A stretch of DNA of 64,000 bases, taken from NCBI GenBank assembly GCA_046347625.1, contig JAXMFU010000007.1:1-64000 (forward strand), written 5' to 3'. Every line of letters begins with the position of its first letter. The stretch's first letter is position 1. Below are positions 27,598-37,593 of this stretch, piece by piece. Position numbers and translations under genes: made by a program. Below the pieces are notes generated by a model. It was not told the DNA's origin and made no database searches. It saw only the letters and a program-made list of their open reading frames with translations. The stretch comes from CAIMUS01 sp046347625 (GTDB taxonomy: Bacteria; Pseudomonadota; Gammaproteobacteria; Competibacterales; Competibacteraceae).

Positions 27598-28668
27598 TTA
27601 CAGGTCCAGCGCCCCTTGCGGGGCCACACTGGCTTCCTCCAGATTCGACACGATGACTCCGAGCAGCCGCACCGGGCGTTGACCGGCCTCCGTCCGCGCC
27701 AGCAGCACCGGCAGCAGCGGTTGCAGCTCCGCCACTGTCCGTAAGGGAGAGGTCACCGTTTGACGACGGGTCACTTGCTCGAAGTTCGCATATTTGACTT
27801 TCACCGTCAGGGTGTAACCGACCCGCTGGTGCTCGGCCAGAGCGGCTACAACCTCGCTGGCCAGCTCGAGAAGGTGTTGCTGTAACACCGTCAGGTCATC
27901 CAGATCCTGGGGGAAAGTGGTCTCCGCGCCCAGCGAGAGCCGCACGCGCTGGCTGATTACCGGCCGCTCGTCGATGCCACGGGCGAGCAAATAGTAATAC
28001 CGGCCCAGTTTACCGAACACCTGCCGCAGCCGGGCTTCCGACCACGCTTGCAGATCCCGACCGGTATGGATACCTAACGCCTTCATCCGCGCCGCGGTCG
28101 CCGGTCCCACGCCATGAAAGCGCTCAATCGGCAGGGATTCAACAAACGCCGGTCCGGCCTCGGGCGTGATCAGGTAAAGGCCGTCCGGTTTATTGAGATC
28201 GGAGGCCAGTTTCGCCAGAAATTTATTGTAGGACACGCCCGCCGAAGCGGTGAGTTGGGTTTCTTCCTGAATAGCGCGCTTGATTTCCTGAGCCAGGCGG
28301 GTGGCCGATCCCTGGAAAGCGGTGACCCCAGTGACATCCAGATACGCCTCATCCAGCGCTACCGGCTCGATCAAGTGGGTATAGCGGCGGAAAATCGCCT
28401 GCAGCGTTTGCGAAATCTGGCGGTAGACCGCAAAACGCGGCCTTACAAAAATTGCCTGGGGACAAAGCTGGCGGGCACGGGCGGCGGACATGGCCGAGCG
28501 CACCCCAAAGCGGCGGGCCTCGTAGCTACAGGTGGCCACCACGCCCCGGTATTCGGGATCACCGCCGACGATCACCGGCTGACCGCGGTAGTCCGGGAAG
28601 TCCCGCTGCTCGACGGCGGCATAAAAGGCGTCCATATCGAGGTGGATGATCTTGCGTGGAGGGGTCAT
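27598..28668 (-). CDS. dinB: DNA polymerase IV (Y family)
   Basis: 356 residues from MTPPRKIIHLDMDAFYAAVEQ. Catalytic carboxylates are in LDMDAFYAAVE and VALDEAYLDV; steric-gate and finger residues ATCSYEARRFGVRSAM; thumb with helix-hairpin-helix FHGVGPATAARMKALGI; little-finger domain at the C-terminus. Full length for DinB and intact, though the extreme C-terminal beta-clamp motif is not obvious. Translesion synthesis enzyme, usually SOS-regulated; no LexA box was recognised upstream. Confidence 0.95.
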   Translation of the reverse strand: MTPPRKIIHLDMDAFYAAVEQRDFPDYRGQPVIVGGDPEYRGVVATCSYEARRFGVRSAMSAARARQLCPQAIFVRPRFAVYRQISQTLQAIFRRYTHLIEPVALDEAYLDVTGVTAFQGSATRLAQEIKRAIQEETQLTASAGVSYNKFLAKLASDLNKPDGLYLITPEAGPAFVESLPIERFHGVGPATAARMKALGIHTGRDLQAWSEARLRQVFGKLGRYYYLLARGIDERPVISQRVRLSLGAETTFPQDLDDLTVLQQHLLELASEVVAALAEHQRVGYTLTVKVKYANFEQVTRRQTVTSPLRTVAELQPLLPVLLARTEAGQRPVRLLGVIVSNLEEASVAPQGALDL

Positions 28669-28992
28669 GGGTAAGGCTGATGCGGGCACACGAGCGGCGG
28701 TTCCGATTGAGCGGGTAAAACCAGTTCTTCATAGGCTTCGGCGCACAATGGTGCACAGAAGACACCTTACCAACGAATAGCAATTACGTAATTCTCAGCA
28801 TTTTATCATCACTTTTTTCCAATAGTGACAACAGCGCCGAACTTCTGATGAAGGAAAATTTATCAGCACTGCTTTCAAAAAGATAAAACGATGAAGGCAT
28901 TAAATCGTACCATACTGGAATGGCACACGGGCTAGCAAGACTACCTAATGCAATGGCTGTTATTAGTAAACTATGGATGCTAAAGCTTCAGT
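28669..28992. other. Non-coding boundary of the low-GC island
   Basis: Composition changes from GC-rich to AT-rich around 28740. No gene, tRNA or clear attachment repeat seen. It separates dinB from the 3' end of the Druantia-like locus. Confidence 0.5.
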
Positions 28993-31569
28993 TTAGGTAT
29001 GAGGCATTAATACCGATAATGCCACTATCTGATCCTCTGGCTCGAATGTGCGAATTTGCTCCCCTAACCGGCGTGCGGCAGGTCTCCATAGGTGCTTGTA
29101 TAAACTGCCATCGTCTGGATTCATCGCTTGATCTACCAAATCCTCCAACTCGGAAACCGGGTGAAAACCATAGTGTGCATCCAAGTCAAGCAGCACGGAG
29201 ATTTGCTCGAATGTTTTTGGCAGTGGCAAGGAACCAAGGCCTTCAGCTAAAGCGAGAATGATTGCCGGCTTTGGTTCAGGTGTGGGTTGTACAAGCCGTG
29301 CGAGCACGAGATCGCCGAGTGACCGAGTATAGAGGTCGAGAGCTGAAAAGTTCGCATCGAGCAGGGCTAGAACGTCAGGAACTGGCACTCTAGCGAGGAC
29401 ATCTTTTATGACCGCATCATCAATCAAACCTACAGTCGAATCGATTAAAATACCCTGTTGGGTAATAGCGGCTGCCCAGCCCTCCACAGCGGGCCGTGCA
29501 GCCACACCCTTTACACAAACTATAAGTCCGGCCTGGTGAGCGGCTTTACGGACCAAAGCTAAAGTCTGAGCTTGCTTTGCCGGTAATCCGAACGCTCTGA
29601 GAATAGAGGCTTCTTCATCTCTACCTGGTAACAGGTCGCGGACTGTAGGCTGTATAGGCGGCAAGGAACTGCTGGAACGAACTGTGTTGGCTGTATGGGA
29701 AACTGGAGCCGGTGTCGCCAGTGCCTGGAAAACCGCTATTTCGGCAAATGTCGATAGGCCCTCGGATCGAGCTTTCTCGAACGCCGCCCTTACGGCTTCC
29801 GCTATGCCGTCAGGAAGCTTACGGTACTCATCGTTTTTCTTACGGGCAAATTCCTCCCAATCTCCGTATTCCCTCTGTTTCTTGCGGACAAGTTTCTCCC
29901 AATCTTCATATTTTCTTTGCAGTCGAATGATTTCCTCTTGGAGACTTTGCTCGTACTCAAGTTGCTTTGTCGCTCCCTGCTTGACTAAATCATCAATACG
30001 TCGTTTCACACTTGGATGATTCATAAGTTCTTCCACGAGGGCATCCAATATTCCTTGCTGCATCACCAGGCTTTCAAGCTCTGTCTTAAGGCGCTCCATG
30101 CGCAATATGTTGAGTTTAACTTCTTGTGAATCGACTAACTGTGCCAAATAGATTAACTGTGCTTTAGTGAGTCCCCCTGCAATTTTTCCCTCAACCGCAT
30201 AAGACTTAAAGAGCTTACGGACAGTAGATGAAAGGCTTTCGCATTCGTAGATATCCTGTTCCTTCGGCAGGGGTCCGGGAACGAAAAGGCGACCATCAAA
30301 CCGAAAGGCTGGTAATGAATCCCATGATAGTAGTCCTGATTCGAATATCTCATCTTTCGAGAAATCTATCCATTCACTGCGGCCGCCTACAATAAGATTG
30401 TCTTTGAGTTTAAAAAGAAGAGGTTGCGGTACGCTCCTGTCCGAGTGCTGCGCATAGTCTTTCAAGAACTCCCGTACGGAGTCATAGTCTGTAGAAGGGA
30501 AGGGAACCGAGCGTACTTCGTATACGGTTCTTTTATCAGAGGTAATATGGAAATGGATTTCTTTAGTAGTTTCATGCTCCGCAACCCGCCAGATTCCGAT
30601 TTCACCTCGGCGCGGTTGGCGCGGATATCTAGGGTGATTGAACGCTATCAAATCGCCCGTTTCCGGGAACAGTTCACGCCTTCTCTCATGGGTCAAGTGC
30701 TCAATTTGCCCCCCTCTAGCGATCGCTATAGGATGAAGAAAGGCTGGTTTCGGTGGATCGGCTCTCGTACAGTAAGCAAGGACCTCGTCCTGATTGTAAT
30801 CGAACGAGCCTTCAAATATCTCCAGATCCATAATCTGAAGCCCGCGAACTGACGTTTGTCTGGAAGTTCTTCTTGCTTCCTGTCGTCTCAGGAATGCTTC
30901 CAACTGACCACGGAGCGAGGAATCGGCTGGAAGCGCTTCGATAGCGCTTTTGGCTTCTTTTGTTTGACCCTCGGCTCCTGCCTGAAGGCCGGCGATAAAG
31001 GTGGCCAGTTCGGATGGGAAATCTTGTAGATGCTCATCAATCTCTTTTCCCTCGATAAGGTCAATAAGTACTTGAGGAAGATTGCTCGGATAGGCCGTAT
31101 CAGGCGGTTCATTAGGAAAGCCATCGCTGACCACCACGGCAGTTTCGTGGGCTTGTGTCTGCCCCCCGACCGGCGTCTTCAGAAAATTGAGCAGGGAAAG
31201 TGGCGGCTCTTTGCTGAAAAGATGCACTAGACAGGAACGTGCGAACCGGCGCGCAGAATCCTCAGAAAGTTTTTCGTTGACTTCCTCGTACCGTTTGAAT
31301 ACGCCAATTACCGCCTCGGCTTCTTGCAAGTCGACTACGGTGAGATGTTGTTCAAACCAGCGGCGTACCACCTCATCGGTAGCCGGTGGAAGCTCATCGG
31401 TAAGTGTTCGAATCCGCTCCCTCAAACCGTAAGGCAGGTTCTGCACCTTTCCGCCTTTTAAAATAAGGAGTTTCCGACAATCGATGAAGAATTGCTCGAG
31501 TTCGAACTCGGTGGCCCCCAAGCTCAGCAGGTAAGCGAACCGCTGGCGATCAATGCCGCGAAAAGTCAT
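28993..31569 (-). CDS. Large coiled-coil protein of Druantia-like locus (DruC position)
   Basis: 858 residues, lower GC than the flanks. The N-terminus is helical (GATEFELEQFFIDCRKLLIL). A coiled coil at about 500-600 contains near repeats such as RKYEDWEKLVRKKQREYGDW and EEFARKKNDEY. The C-terminal third has an alpha/beta domain with DVLALLDANFSALDLYTR. No nuclease or ATPase motif seen. Its ATG overlaps the stop of the preceding gene (ATGA), so it is translationally coupled. By position after the DruA-like and CoiA-like genes it would correspond to druC, which is inference only. Confidence 0.6.
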   Translation of the reverse strand: MTFRGIDRQRFAYLLSLGATEFELEQFFIDCRKLLILKGGKVQNLPYGLRERIRTLTDELPPATDEVVRRWFEQHLTVVDLQEAEAVIGVFKRYEEVNEKLSEDSARRFARSCLVHLFSKEPPLSLLNFLKTPVGGQTQAHETAVVVSDGFPNEPPDTAYPSNLPQVLIDLIEGKEIDEHLQDFPSELATFIAGLQAGAEGQTKEAKSAIEALPADSSLRGQLEAFLRRQEARRTSRQTSVRGLQIMDLEIFEGSFDYNQDEVLAYCTRADPPKPAFLHPIAIARGGQIEHLTHERRRELFPETGDLIAFNHPRYPRQPRRGEIGIWRVAEHETTKEIHFHITSDKRTVYEVRSVPFPSTDYDSVREFLKDYAQHSDRSVPQPLLFKLKDNLIVGGRSEWIDFSKDEIFESGLLSWDSLPAFRFDGRLFVPGPLPKEQDIYECESLSSTVRKLFKSYAVEGKIAGGLTKAQLIYLAQLVDSQEVKLNILRMERLKTELESLVMQQGILDALVEELMNHPSVKRRIDDLVKQGATKQLEYEQSLQEEIIRLQRKYEDWEKLVRKKQREYGDWEEFARKKNDEYRKLPDGIAEAVRAAFEKARSEGLSTFAEIAVFQALATPAPVSHTANTVRSSSSLPPIQPTVRDLLPGRDEEASILRAFGLPAKQAQTLALVRKAAHQAGLIVCVKGVAARPAVEGWAAAITQQGILIDSTVGLIDDAVIKDVLARVPVPDVLALLDANFSALDLYTRSLGDLVLARLVQPTPEPKPAIILALAEGLGSLPLPKTFEQISVLLDLDAHYGFHPVSELEDLVDQAMNPDDGSLYKHLWRPAARRLGEQIRTFEPEDQIVALSVLMPHT

Positions 31570-33113
31570 GACGGTTTAATTCTCCGCTTAGATCGGGCAA
31601 GCTCAATGTATGGACGCAGCCATGTAAGTTGCCGAGCCACCATTTCGCCGTAGCCGGCAGTAGAGCCTTGTCCCCATTGCTGGCGAAGGTACATCAGGGC
31701 ATCGGGTCCATACTGCCGAGCAACTATTCCCTCAAGCCAGGCACGTCTAGCTCGAATCTGTGCGTCAGCCGCTGCGGGTTCAAAGCTTGGCTCATCGTTT
31801 TGTACGGGGCAATTTAGTGTACCGAAATTTTCGGCCCTAACTGGGCCGTTTGGTAGTCCATCAAGGCTAAAGCAAAGGCCGGTTCGTTCCCATGATTTCA
31901 AGCTAAGGGCAAGAAATTCTGCAACTCGTTGGCTTGGGCATTCGATCTGTATTTTTCCGAGTGCTTTGTGTCGAATGGTCTCCTGTAAATCGGAGTCAAA
32001 GAGTTCCCAGGTATGGTCTCCCACTGTTACCTGTACACCCTTTGGCTGGAAGAGATCACACGCTTCAATTCTTACAAGAAGTTCCTCGTGCCCATTCAAA
32101 AGTATGGTGAAATATCCTGGTTTGAGTACCGTGATTTTGGCCCATTGATCTGTGCGATTACTAACGACTAATCCGGTGACAATCTGCGAGCTTTCTTCAA
32201 TACCGATTTGGCTATCACACTCAGTTTTTTTAAGAATGATCCGATCTGTTGTTACTGGAAATACATAAGTACCATCCGGTTCAATATGATGGGCGGGAGA
32301 ATCGATGATGTAAACGTGGGGGCGAGACGCTCTGATCATACGTCCCAGGTATTGAGCAAGAGACTGTTTCAGCGTCTCATCTTCCATTTTAGAGAAAGTG
32401 GGCAGCGTAATTTCATACACATGCCAGTCACGCCGCCAATCTTCTTCGGCCTCAATTATTAATTTGAAATCTTCTGGTACTGGCTCAAGCACTTGCTGGG
32501 TGACAAGCCAATAGCGCTCGCCCCACTCCAGGGATTCGTTGGGTACAAGCAGCCGGTTTCCAGCCTCACCGATCCGGAAGAAGTTGCCCGATTCATGAAA
32601 ATTTTTCACTTCATTTCGGATCGCTGCCTCCACCACAAACAGGTTTCCCGTTGTGCTCACGTCGAGCAGAGGGAACTGCGGTATAACCGGGACCAGACGC
32701 CGTTTCTGGAGTTGGGATGCCGTATAGACTTTAACACCCAAGCCCGAGCGGAGTTCGAGCTCTCCAGTATCACCTCCATCTGGCAACTGCGGCAGCTTCA
32801 GGTAGAGCGAGTAGCGACCCGCTCCCGTGCGATCCATAAAGATCCCACTCTGGAGCGATGGCCCACTCGATGCAGCATGCTCGCCTGATTGATTGTATAG
32901 GGTTTTGTGTGTTGATGTTGTAGACCGGGAGGAATGGTAATTCTCACATTCAGGTCTCGCCCTATAGCTATAATGAGCAAAATGCGGGCGTTTTTCCGTT
33001 CCTGCTCGCCGGCACACCGGTTCCCCGCAGGTAGGGCACGACAACCCATAACTAAAAAGCCCTGGCGCGGAAGCGTTAACCAGGTTTCCTAATTGGTCCC
33101 GTGCCCAGTCCAT
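31566..33113 (-). CDS. CoiA-like zinc-finger protein of Druantia-like locus (DruB position)
   Basis: 515 residues from MDWARDQLGNLVNAS (ATG 33113, GAGGGAAAG upstream); a longer frame to 33188 has no ribosome site and overlaps the previous gene more. The N-terminal zinc module is SCPTCGEPVCRRAGTEKRP followed by HFAH, as in CoiA-like proteins, and suggests nucleic-acid contact. The rest is beta-rich (LFVVEAAIRNEV, VTVGDHTWELFDSD) with a helical C-terminus. It overlaps the DruA-like gene by 25 bp and the 858-residue gene by 4 bp: one operon. Confidence 0.6.
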   Translation of the reverse strand: MDWARDQLGNLVNASAPGLFSYGLSCPTCGEPVCRRAGTEKRPHFAHYSYRARPECENYHSSRSTTSTHKTLYNQSGEHAASSGPSLQSGIFMDRTGAGRYSLYLKLPQLPDGGDTGELELRSGLGVKVYTASQLQKRRLVPVIPQFPLLDVSTTGNLFVVEAAIRNEVKNFHESGNFFRIGEAGNRLLVPNESLEWGERYWLVTQQVLEPVPEDFKLIIEAEEDWRRDWHVYEITLPTFSKMEDETLKQSLAQYLGRMIRASRPHVYIIDSPAHHIEPDGTYVFPVTTDRIILKKTECDSQIGIEESSQIVTGLVVSNRTDQWAKITVLKPGYFTILLNGHEELLVRIEACDLFQPKGVQVTVGDHTWELFDSDLQETIRHKALGKIQIECPSQRVAEFLALSLKSWERTGLCFSLDGLPNGPVRAENFGTLNCPVQNDEPSFEPAAADAQIRARRAWLEGIVARQYGPDALMYLRQQWGQGSTAGYGEMVARQLTWLRPYIELARSKRRIKPS

Positions 33114-33799
33114 CTTTCCCTCACAGGTTGCGCCACGGGCTGGAATACCGGTCTCGTCAGTGCGGTGATGAATTGCTCGGCTTGCCAATCGCGATAGCTA
33201 GGAAACCGCGCCGCCCGCGGAATCACCCAGCGGTCGAGCGCGAGTCGGCTCACCGATTCAACGCTGGGAAGGTTGTCATACCGCACCTGCGGATGATCAC
33301 CGCGCAGGAAGGCAATAGCGTTACTGGCGACCGGACAAAAAAATATTTCTCGGGCGAATCCATGACAAATCAGATCTTCATTCAGGCCAAGCAAACCGAG
33401 CGCTCGGCGAATGACTCGAAGTCGCCAGTTAGGTCCGTTGCCGAATTTGAACCCATCGGCGTAAGAGTCACCGATCTGCTTCAGGTATTCACGTAGTTCT
33501 TCGAACAGCGTATTGGAAATATGGAAGTGTCCCCAACCGGATGTGTATCCAATCGGCTGGAATATAAGTTGACCATCCAATTTTAACCGATTGTAGATGG
33601 ATGAGCGTCCTAGCGCTGAAGTTGTCGTGACCGCCGCAAGACAGGCCTGCTTTTTCTTCTTTGAAATGATACCCACGGTATCACGGTACTTCATGTTAAA
33701 CGCTTCGATAACATCAGATGTACGCACCAGCGATGCGATAAGTTTTCCACCTAGCAACGTGTTATAAGGTGGTACTGCACCCAATACATAGGCGTCCAT
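33089..33799 (-). CDS. DruA-like (DUF4338) protein, N-terminally truncated
   Basis: 236 residues starting MDAYVLGAVPPYNTLLGGK. It contains VTTTSALGRSSIYNRLKLDG, FQPIGYTSGWGHFHIS and NGPNWRLRVIRRALGLLG, the C-terminal half of DUF4338 proteins of the Druantia DruA type as I recall them; intact members are around 400 residues. The upstream frame hits TAG eight codons before the ATG and no N-terminal domain is found. Truncation coincides with the 3' end of an HNH gene remnant, so the protein is probably non-functional or a minimal form. Confidence 0.65.
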   Translation of the reverse strand: MDAYVLGAVPPYNTLLGGKLIASLVRTSDVIEAFNMKYRDTVGIISKKKKQACLAAVTTTSALGRSSIYNRLKLDGQLIFQPIGYTSGWGHFHISNTLFEELREYLKQIGDSYADGFKFGNGPNWRLRVIRRALGLLGLNEDLICHGFAREIFFCPVASNAIAFLRGDHPQVRYDNLPSVESVSRLALDRWVIPRAARFPSYRDWQAEQFITALTRPVFQPVAQPVRERWTGHGTN

Positions 33800-33854
33800 T
33801 AAATAGATAAGCGCATCGGCCTGCTATATCTTTTTAGTGAATTAGTACAAACTG

Positions 33855-34709
33855 TCAGGCTTGGAGATCATGCTTTAGAATTAAAAGCTCTTCCTTTCTC
33901 ATTGGAAAGATAAATGTTCTGTCGCTAAAGTTAAAAGGCGCATCAAGTCGGTGAATTACACGGTGATGATTTGGACATACTAAGACCATGTTACTTAATG
34001 CATCTTTGCCACCCCGGCTGAGCCATCGTATATGGTGTGCCTCGCATACATCTACTTCGTATTTGGTGCGTGGAGCCCATTCACACATTTGGCAGCGCCC
34101 ATCATAGAGTTCCTGTAGTTGCTCGGACAGATGGCGATCTCTTCAAATTGCAATGCCTTCAAGATATTGCTTGCGATCTTCGGCGATGCCAGATGATTCT
34201 GATCCCAGAAGAGCGCGAACCGCATACTGATTACCAGAAATCAGTAAAGCTTCCAGGCGTTCTTCAGGAATCAGGCGCGCCCGGGATTCAAGCGCCAAAT
34301 GTAGAGCATAAGCGGCAAGTATCTGGTCATCTGTCATGGTAATGCGGCGGACAGCCGCATGACCTTGAAATGATTGCCCCAGAGCTGCACTTCTGGATCG
34401 GATAGATAATGAACGGATAATGTCCGAAATATCAGATTGATCGTCAGTACGAAAGTATCTTGAGCGGCGTAAATTTCCCCATACCCGGTATCGACCATAG
34501 CGATAGTTGTCCGGATTAAGTGTTTTCGTTTTGACAACAAGTTCTGCCGCGAGAACATAAACACCATCGGACCGGCGAGTAAATGCCCATAAACCTTCTC
34601 CTAACTCAATCTCATGGAGAAGCTTATTGGATTGGTTTAGGTGAAACCCGGCACCAAGATCAAGATCTCGACGGTAATTATCGCCGCGTCAGTAGTACAA
34701 GAGTGGCAT
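33855..34709 (-). pseudogene. HNH endonuclease gene with two in-frame TGA codons
   Basis: One continuous minus-strand frame from ATG 34709 to 33855, about 284 codons, broken by TGA at 34691-34689 (MPLLYY*RGDNYRRDLD, where Trp is expected) and at 34145-34143 (LEGIAI*RDRHL). Conserved-looking parts include GAGFHLNQSNKLLHEIELG and YRYGRYRVWGNLRRSRYF. The C-terminal HNH has LYDGRCQMCEW, CEAHHIRWLSRGG and VLVCPNHHRVIH. Between the stops the frame is open for about 180 codons, so decay is recent. Confidence 0.75.
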
Positions 34710-34729
34710 TTAGCCTTACGAGTCTATGT

Positions 34730-36235
34730 TTAAAAGGGTTTAATTATAAATTTATTTGATTTTAGTCGAACATTAGGGAAAATCATCCCTGCAATATCAT
34801 TAAGCGCTCGCGGCCGTGCGGTGATCCGATTTACGGCCAACGCTGCCGGACCAAAGGACTGTAAGAAATCATAGATCAGGTATCGGAATGTGGCTTCATC
34901 CAAAGGGCCAGCGGGGAGGGGCTTATGCAGTTCAGTCAATAATTGACGAGTAGTCTCTTCGGCAGGCGTGGTGGACTCATAAATTCTATGCAGCGTCGTG
35001 AAATCGTATTCGGCAAGCGCGTGAGCTTCAGCGGGCGTAGCGGCGCACTCGCCTGGTTTTTTGTCAATTTCACCGGTGATCAGCCTGAATCTGTGGCTGG
35101 AATGGTCTAATCCGGTTAAATCGGCTGCAAAGCGCTTGATTTTCCTATGCGCCTCATCACTTGAGCCCAGGCTCGCACTGGTCAATATATATCTTACTCG
35201 AGTTCGATTTACACCGAGTCGGGAATGCAGACGACGCAGCAGATAAGCGACCTCCGCACCGCCCGAGCCTCGGTACATGTGTGTTTCATCCAAAACGATG
35301 ATAAACCGGTTCTCTGGGTTGCACGCCAGCCACTGTGCCGTCTGTTCGAAGATTGTCCTCTCGATCGGTCGTAGCAACATGTACTCGAGCATCGAGTAAT
35401 TCGTAATGAGTAAATCCGGGCAAACTTTTTGCATTTCCTGGCGCGAAAAGAGTTCTGAATCTTCAGGGCCAGTATTGAAGGATGATTGGATAAAACGCTC
35501 TATGTTTTTGGCCGGCCACTTGCCTTCTTTCTCAAGGCGGGCACGTGCCTCGGCCGAGAGTCCCTGATACTGTTTTTCGAGTAAGGCTCCAATCCATCTC
35601 TGATCATTTTCAGGTGAAGCGCGCCCTGGATAGGGCGTTCGGCTGGTGTACATGCCAAAAGTCGCCCGCCGGTTGCGATTTCCTTTCAAACCTTGGGCGA
35701 TTTCAGGGTCACCCAATAGCCGGCGCAAACGGGCTAATTGGTCGTTCACCAGCGCATTCATCGGATACAAAAGCAGTGCTCGGCATCCTGGAACTTTCCA
35801 AGACGCCGGGCGTTGTGCCGACTCCAGAGCCAAAGACCCAAGAATCGGCATCAAAAAACATTCCGTCTTTCCTGAGCCGGTACCGGTTGCGACAATAATT
35901 TCTTCATGGCGACCCAGAAACGCTTCCAGGGCTGCCGCCTGATGGACATAGGGTTCGGGGTAGACGCCAACATTAGACCTTGTAGCAGCGAGCGTCAGAA
36001 TATCCTGTGCCGGCCCAGGAATATTCAGTTGCCGATAAGCTTTTCCGATCGTATAGGACGGCGTCGCTTCTACTTGTGGTTCCTGGAAAGTAACGCCTGG
36101 AAGATCGAGCAAGCGACGCCGTTCGGCAATCAGATCTTCATCCCAGATGTGGTACTGCGCTTCCAGATATTGGTGGAATGTCTTCTTTAAACCTTCAAAG
36201 ACGGTTCTGGCAGAGTAGATTTTCGATTCAGACAC
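34730..36235 (-). pseudogene. DruE-like DEAD/DEAH helicase, N-terminal third
   Basis: 501 residues of a helicase that is normally far longer (DruE proteins exceed 1000 residues). Q-motif-like YPEPYVHQAAALEAFL, Walker A VATGTGSGKTE, PMNALVNDQLARLRRLLGD, LITNYSMLEYMLLRP, DEAH-type box VLDETHMYRGSGGAEVAYLL and motif III TSASLGSS. It ends abruptly at KFIIKPF, before the second RecA domain and DUF1998. The HNH remnant starts just beyond. Its ATG overlaps the upstream gene by 8 bp. Confidence 0.75.
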
Positions 36236-37223
36236 CGGTTGATCTCACTTCACAGCCAAGACGCCGTAGCCTTGCAAGGATGGGGGTAACGGAACTATCG
36301 CTGGGCACACGATAGGCTTTCCTCGATAACGAGCCATCGCGAAAGCCAAGCGCGAGAATTAACTGTCGCTCGGGTCGCGGCAGTTTCGCTGGAAGGTGGA
36401 GCGTGAAACCATCATCGTGAGCGATAAGGGCAACCCTAAAGGGATTGCCCTGAAGCGCAGCGAAACCGAACTGGAAACGTGTCAGATCGCTTGGGGCAGG
36501 TGCTTCTGCGACGAGCCGGCCTTCTTTCAATCGACCTAAGCAATGGCGGTATTGCTGGACGGCTATACGCTCTCTGCAGAGAACTATATTCTGCTGCCCG
36601 ACTAACGCAGCACGTGGGTCATCTGTCCAGACAGGATAGGGGATTTTGCCAAAAAGTGATGGCATGACTCCAATGCTAAAAAACTGCAGGTTTCTAGATG
36701 CAATCGTGGGGCCCATGCCGGCTTGAGCCTTGGCCATCTGGCTCTCACTCCAGGCAACCGTATCTTGCACCTCAAGCCCCAACCAGTCATCCAAACATTG
36801 GTTTGGCAAAGTATGCTCGCCCGGTTGAGGGAGAATCCGTGCATAACCCGCTCGCCTGATACCAGGAAAGTGATGCTGCAGTTCGCGCGTTGGTGCGGGC
36901 CCGACTAAAATGACCTGCCCATCAATAGGTACAGCGCGCAAGGGGGTCGGAAACCAATAACCCTTTCCCAGGTGCTGTACCTCACGCATCAGGTCTAGCA
37001 CGCGGAAGACATAGCGGAATTGAGATGCCATTCCGACCCACTCGAAGGTGTGGCGCAGCCGTAGAATATGAACCTCGCGAGCAGAGATTGCGGAACGATA
37101 GCTTAATGCGGCCAACTGCCCGCGGCCGTACTCAATAACATCAATTGTCGTGCTAGCGTCACTGCTCGTAAGTAGTGGTAGAAATCCAGGGGTTGCTCTA
37201 GGCTGATAAGCATGTGTGTTCAC
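36228..37223 (-). CDS. Unassigned protein of Druantia-like locus (DruD position)
   Basis: 331 residues from MNTHAYQPRATPGFLPLL. Mixed alpha/beta, with VIEYGRGQLAALSYRSAIS, VFRVLDLMREVQHLGKGYW and a C-terminal RQLILALGFRDGSLSRKAYR segment. No catalytic motif recognised. Eight-bp overlap with the helicase start indicates co-translation, matching the druD-druE order of type I Druantia; this is positional inference. Confidence 0.55.
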   Translation of the reverse strand: MNTHAYQPRATPGFLPLLTSSDASTTIDVIEYGRGQLAALSYRSAISAREVHILRLRHTFEWVGMASQFRYVFRVLDLMREVQHLGKGYWFPTPLRAVPIDGQVILVGPAPTRELQHHFPGIRRAGYARILPQPGEHTLPNQCLDDWLGLEVQDTVAWSESQMAKAQAGMGPTIASRNLQFFSIGVMPSLFGKIPYPVWTDDPRAALVGQQNIVLCRERIAVQQYRHCLGRLKEGRLVAEAPAPSDLTRFQFGFAALQGNPFRVALIAHDDGFTLHLPAKLPRPERQLILALGFRDGSLSRKAYRVPSDSSVTPILARLRRLGCEVRSTGV

Positions 37224-37593
37224 TGGTGTTGACCTTAGGGATGGTCGAAAGCCCTAACGCTTCGCGATGGCGCTGGCGGATACGCCGGTCCTTGCCACCA
37301 TGGATGAGAAGCTAAAATCGGGGTAGGAATGAAGTTCAGCAGGTTCGTATTCAGTGGGGAACACTTTTCCTGTCTCTTGCTCATCGAGTCTTCTGTGGTT
37401 TCTCTGGCCATTTTTCTTATCCGCCCCCTAACGGCAATACCTAATAATTTATACGCCTTAGTTTAACAGCGGGCAAGCTAGTGATTACAAAATTTAACCA
37501 TTCTGAGCGGATTAAGCCCATGAACCACCGCTTGACTTCGAAATCGACTTGCCGATCCCCAAACTGGCTTGTCCAGAACTCTACTCATGATTA
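37224..37593. other. Gene-poor stretch before IS1 copy 1
   Basis: Contains a minus-strand open frame without ATG (about 37254-37430) encoding protein-like residues FPTEYEPAELHSYPDFSF and ending ASAIAKR; it may be the tail of a lost upstream gene. The remainder is AT-rich and non-coding up to the IS1 end at 37594. Confidence 0.35.

Noticed and set aside
34334..34567. Apparent 77-residue protein overlapping the HNH gene.
   Set aside because: Another frame across the same bases gives continuous HNH-family sequence from 34709, so this is a shadow.
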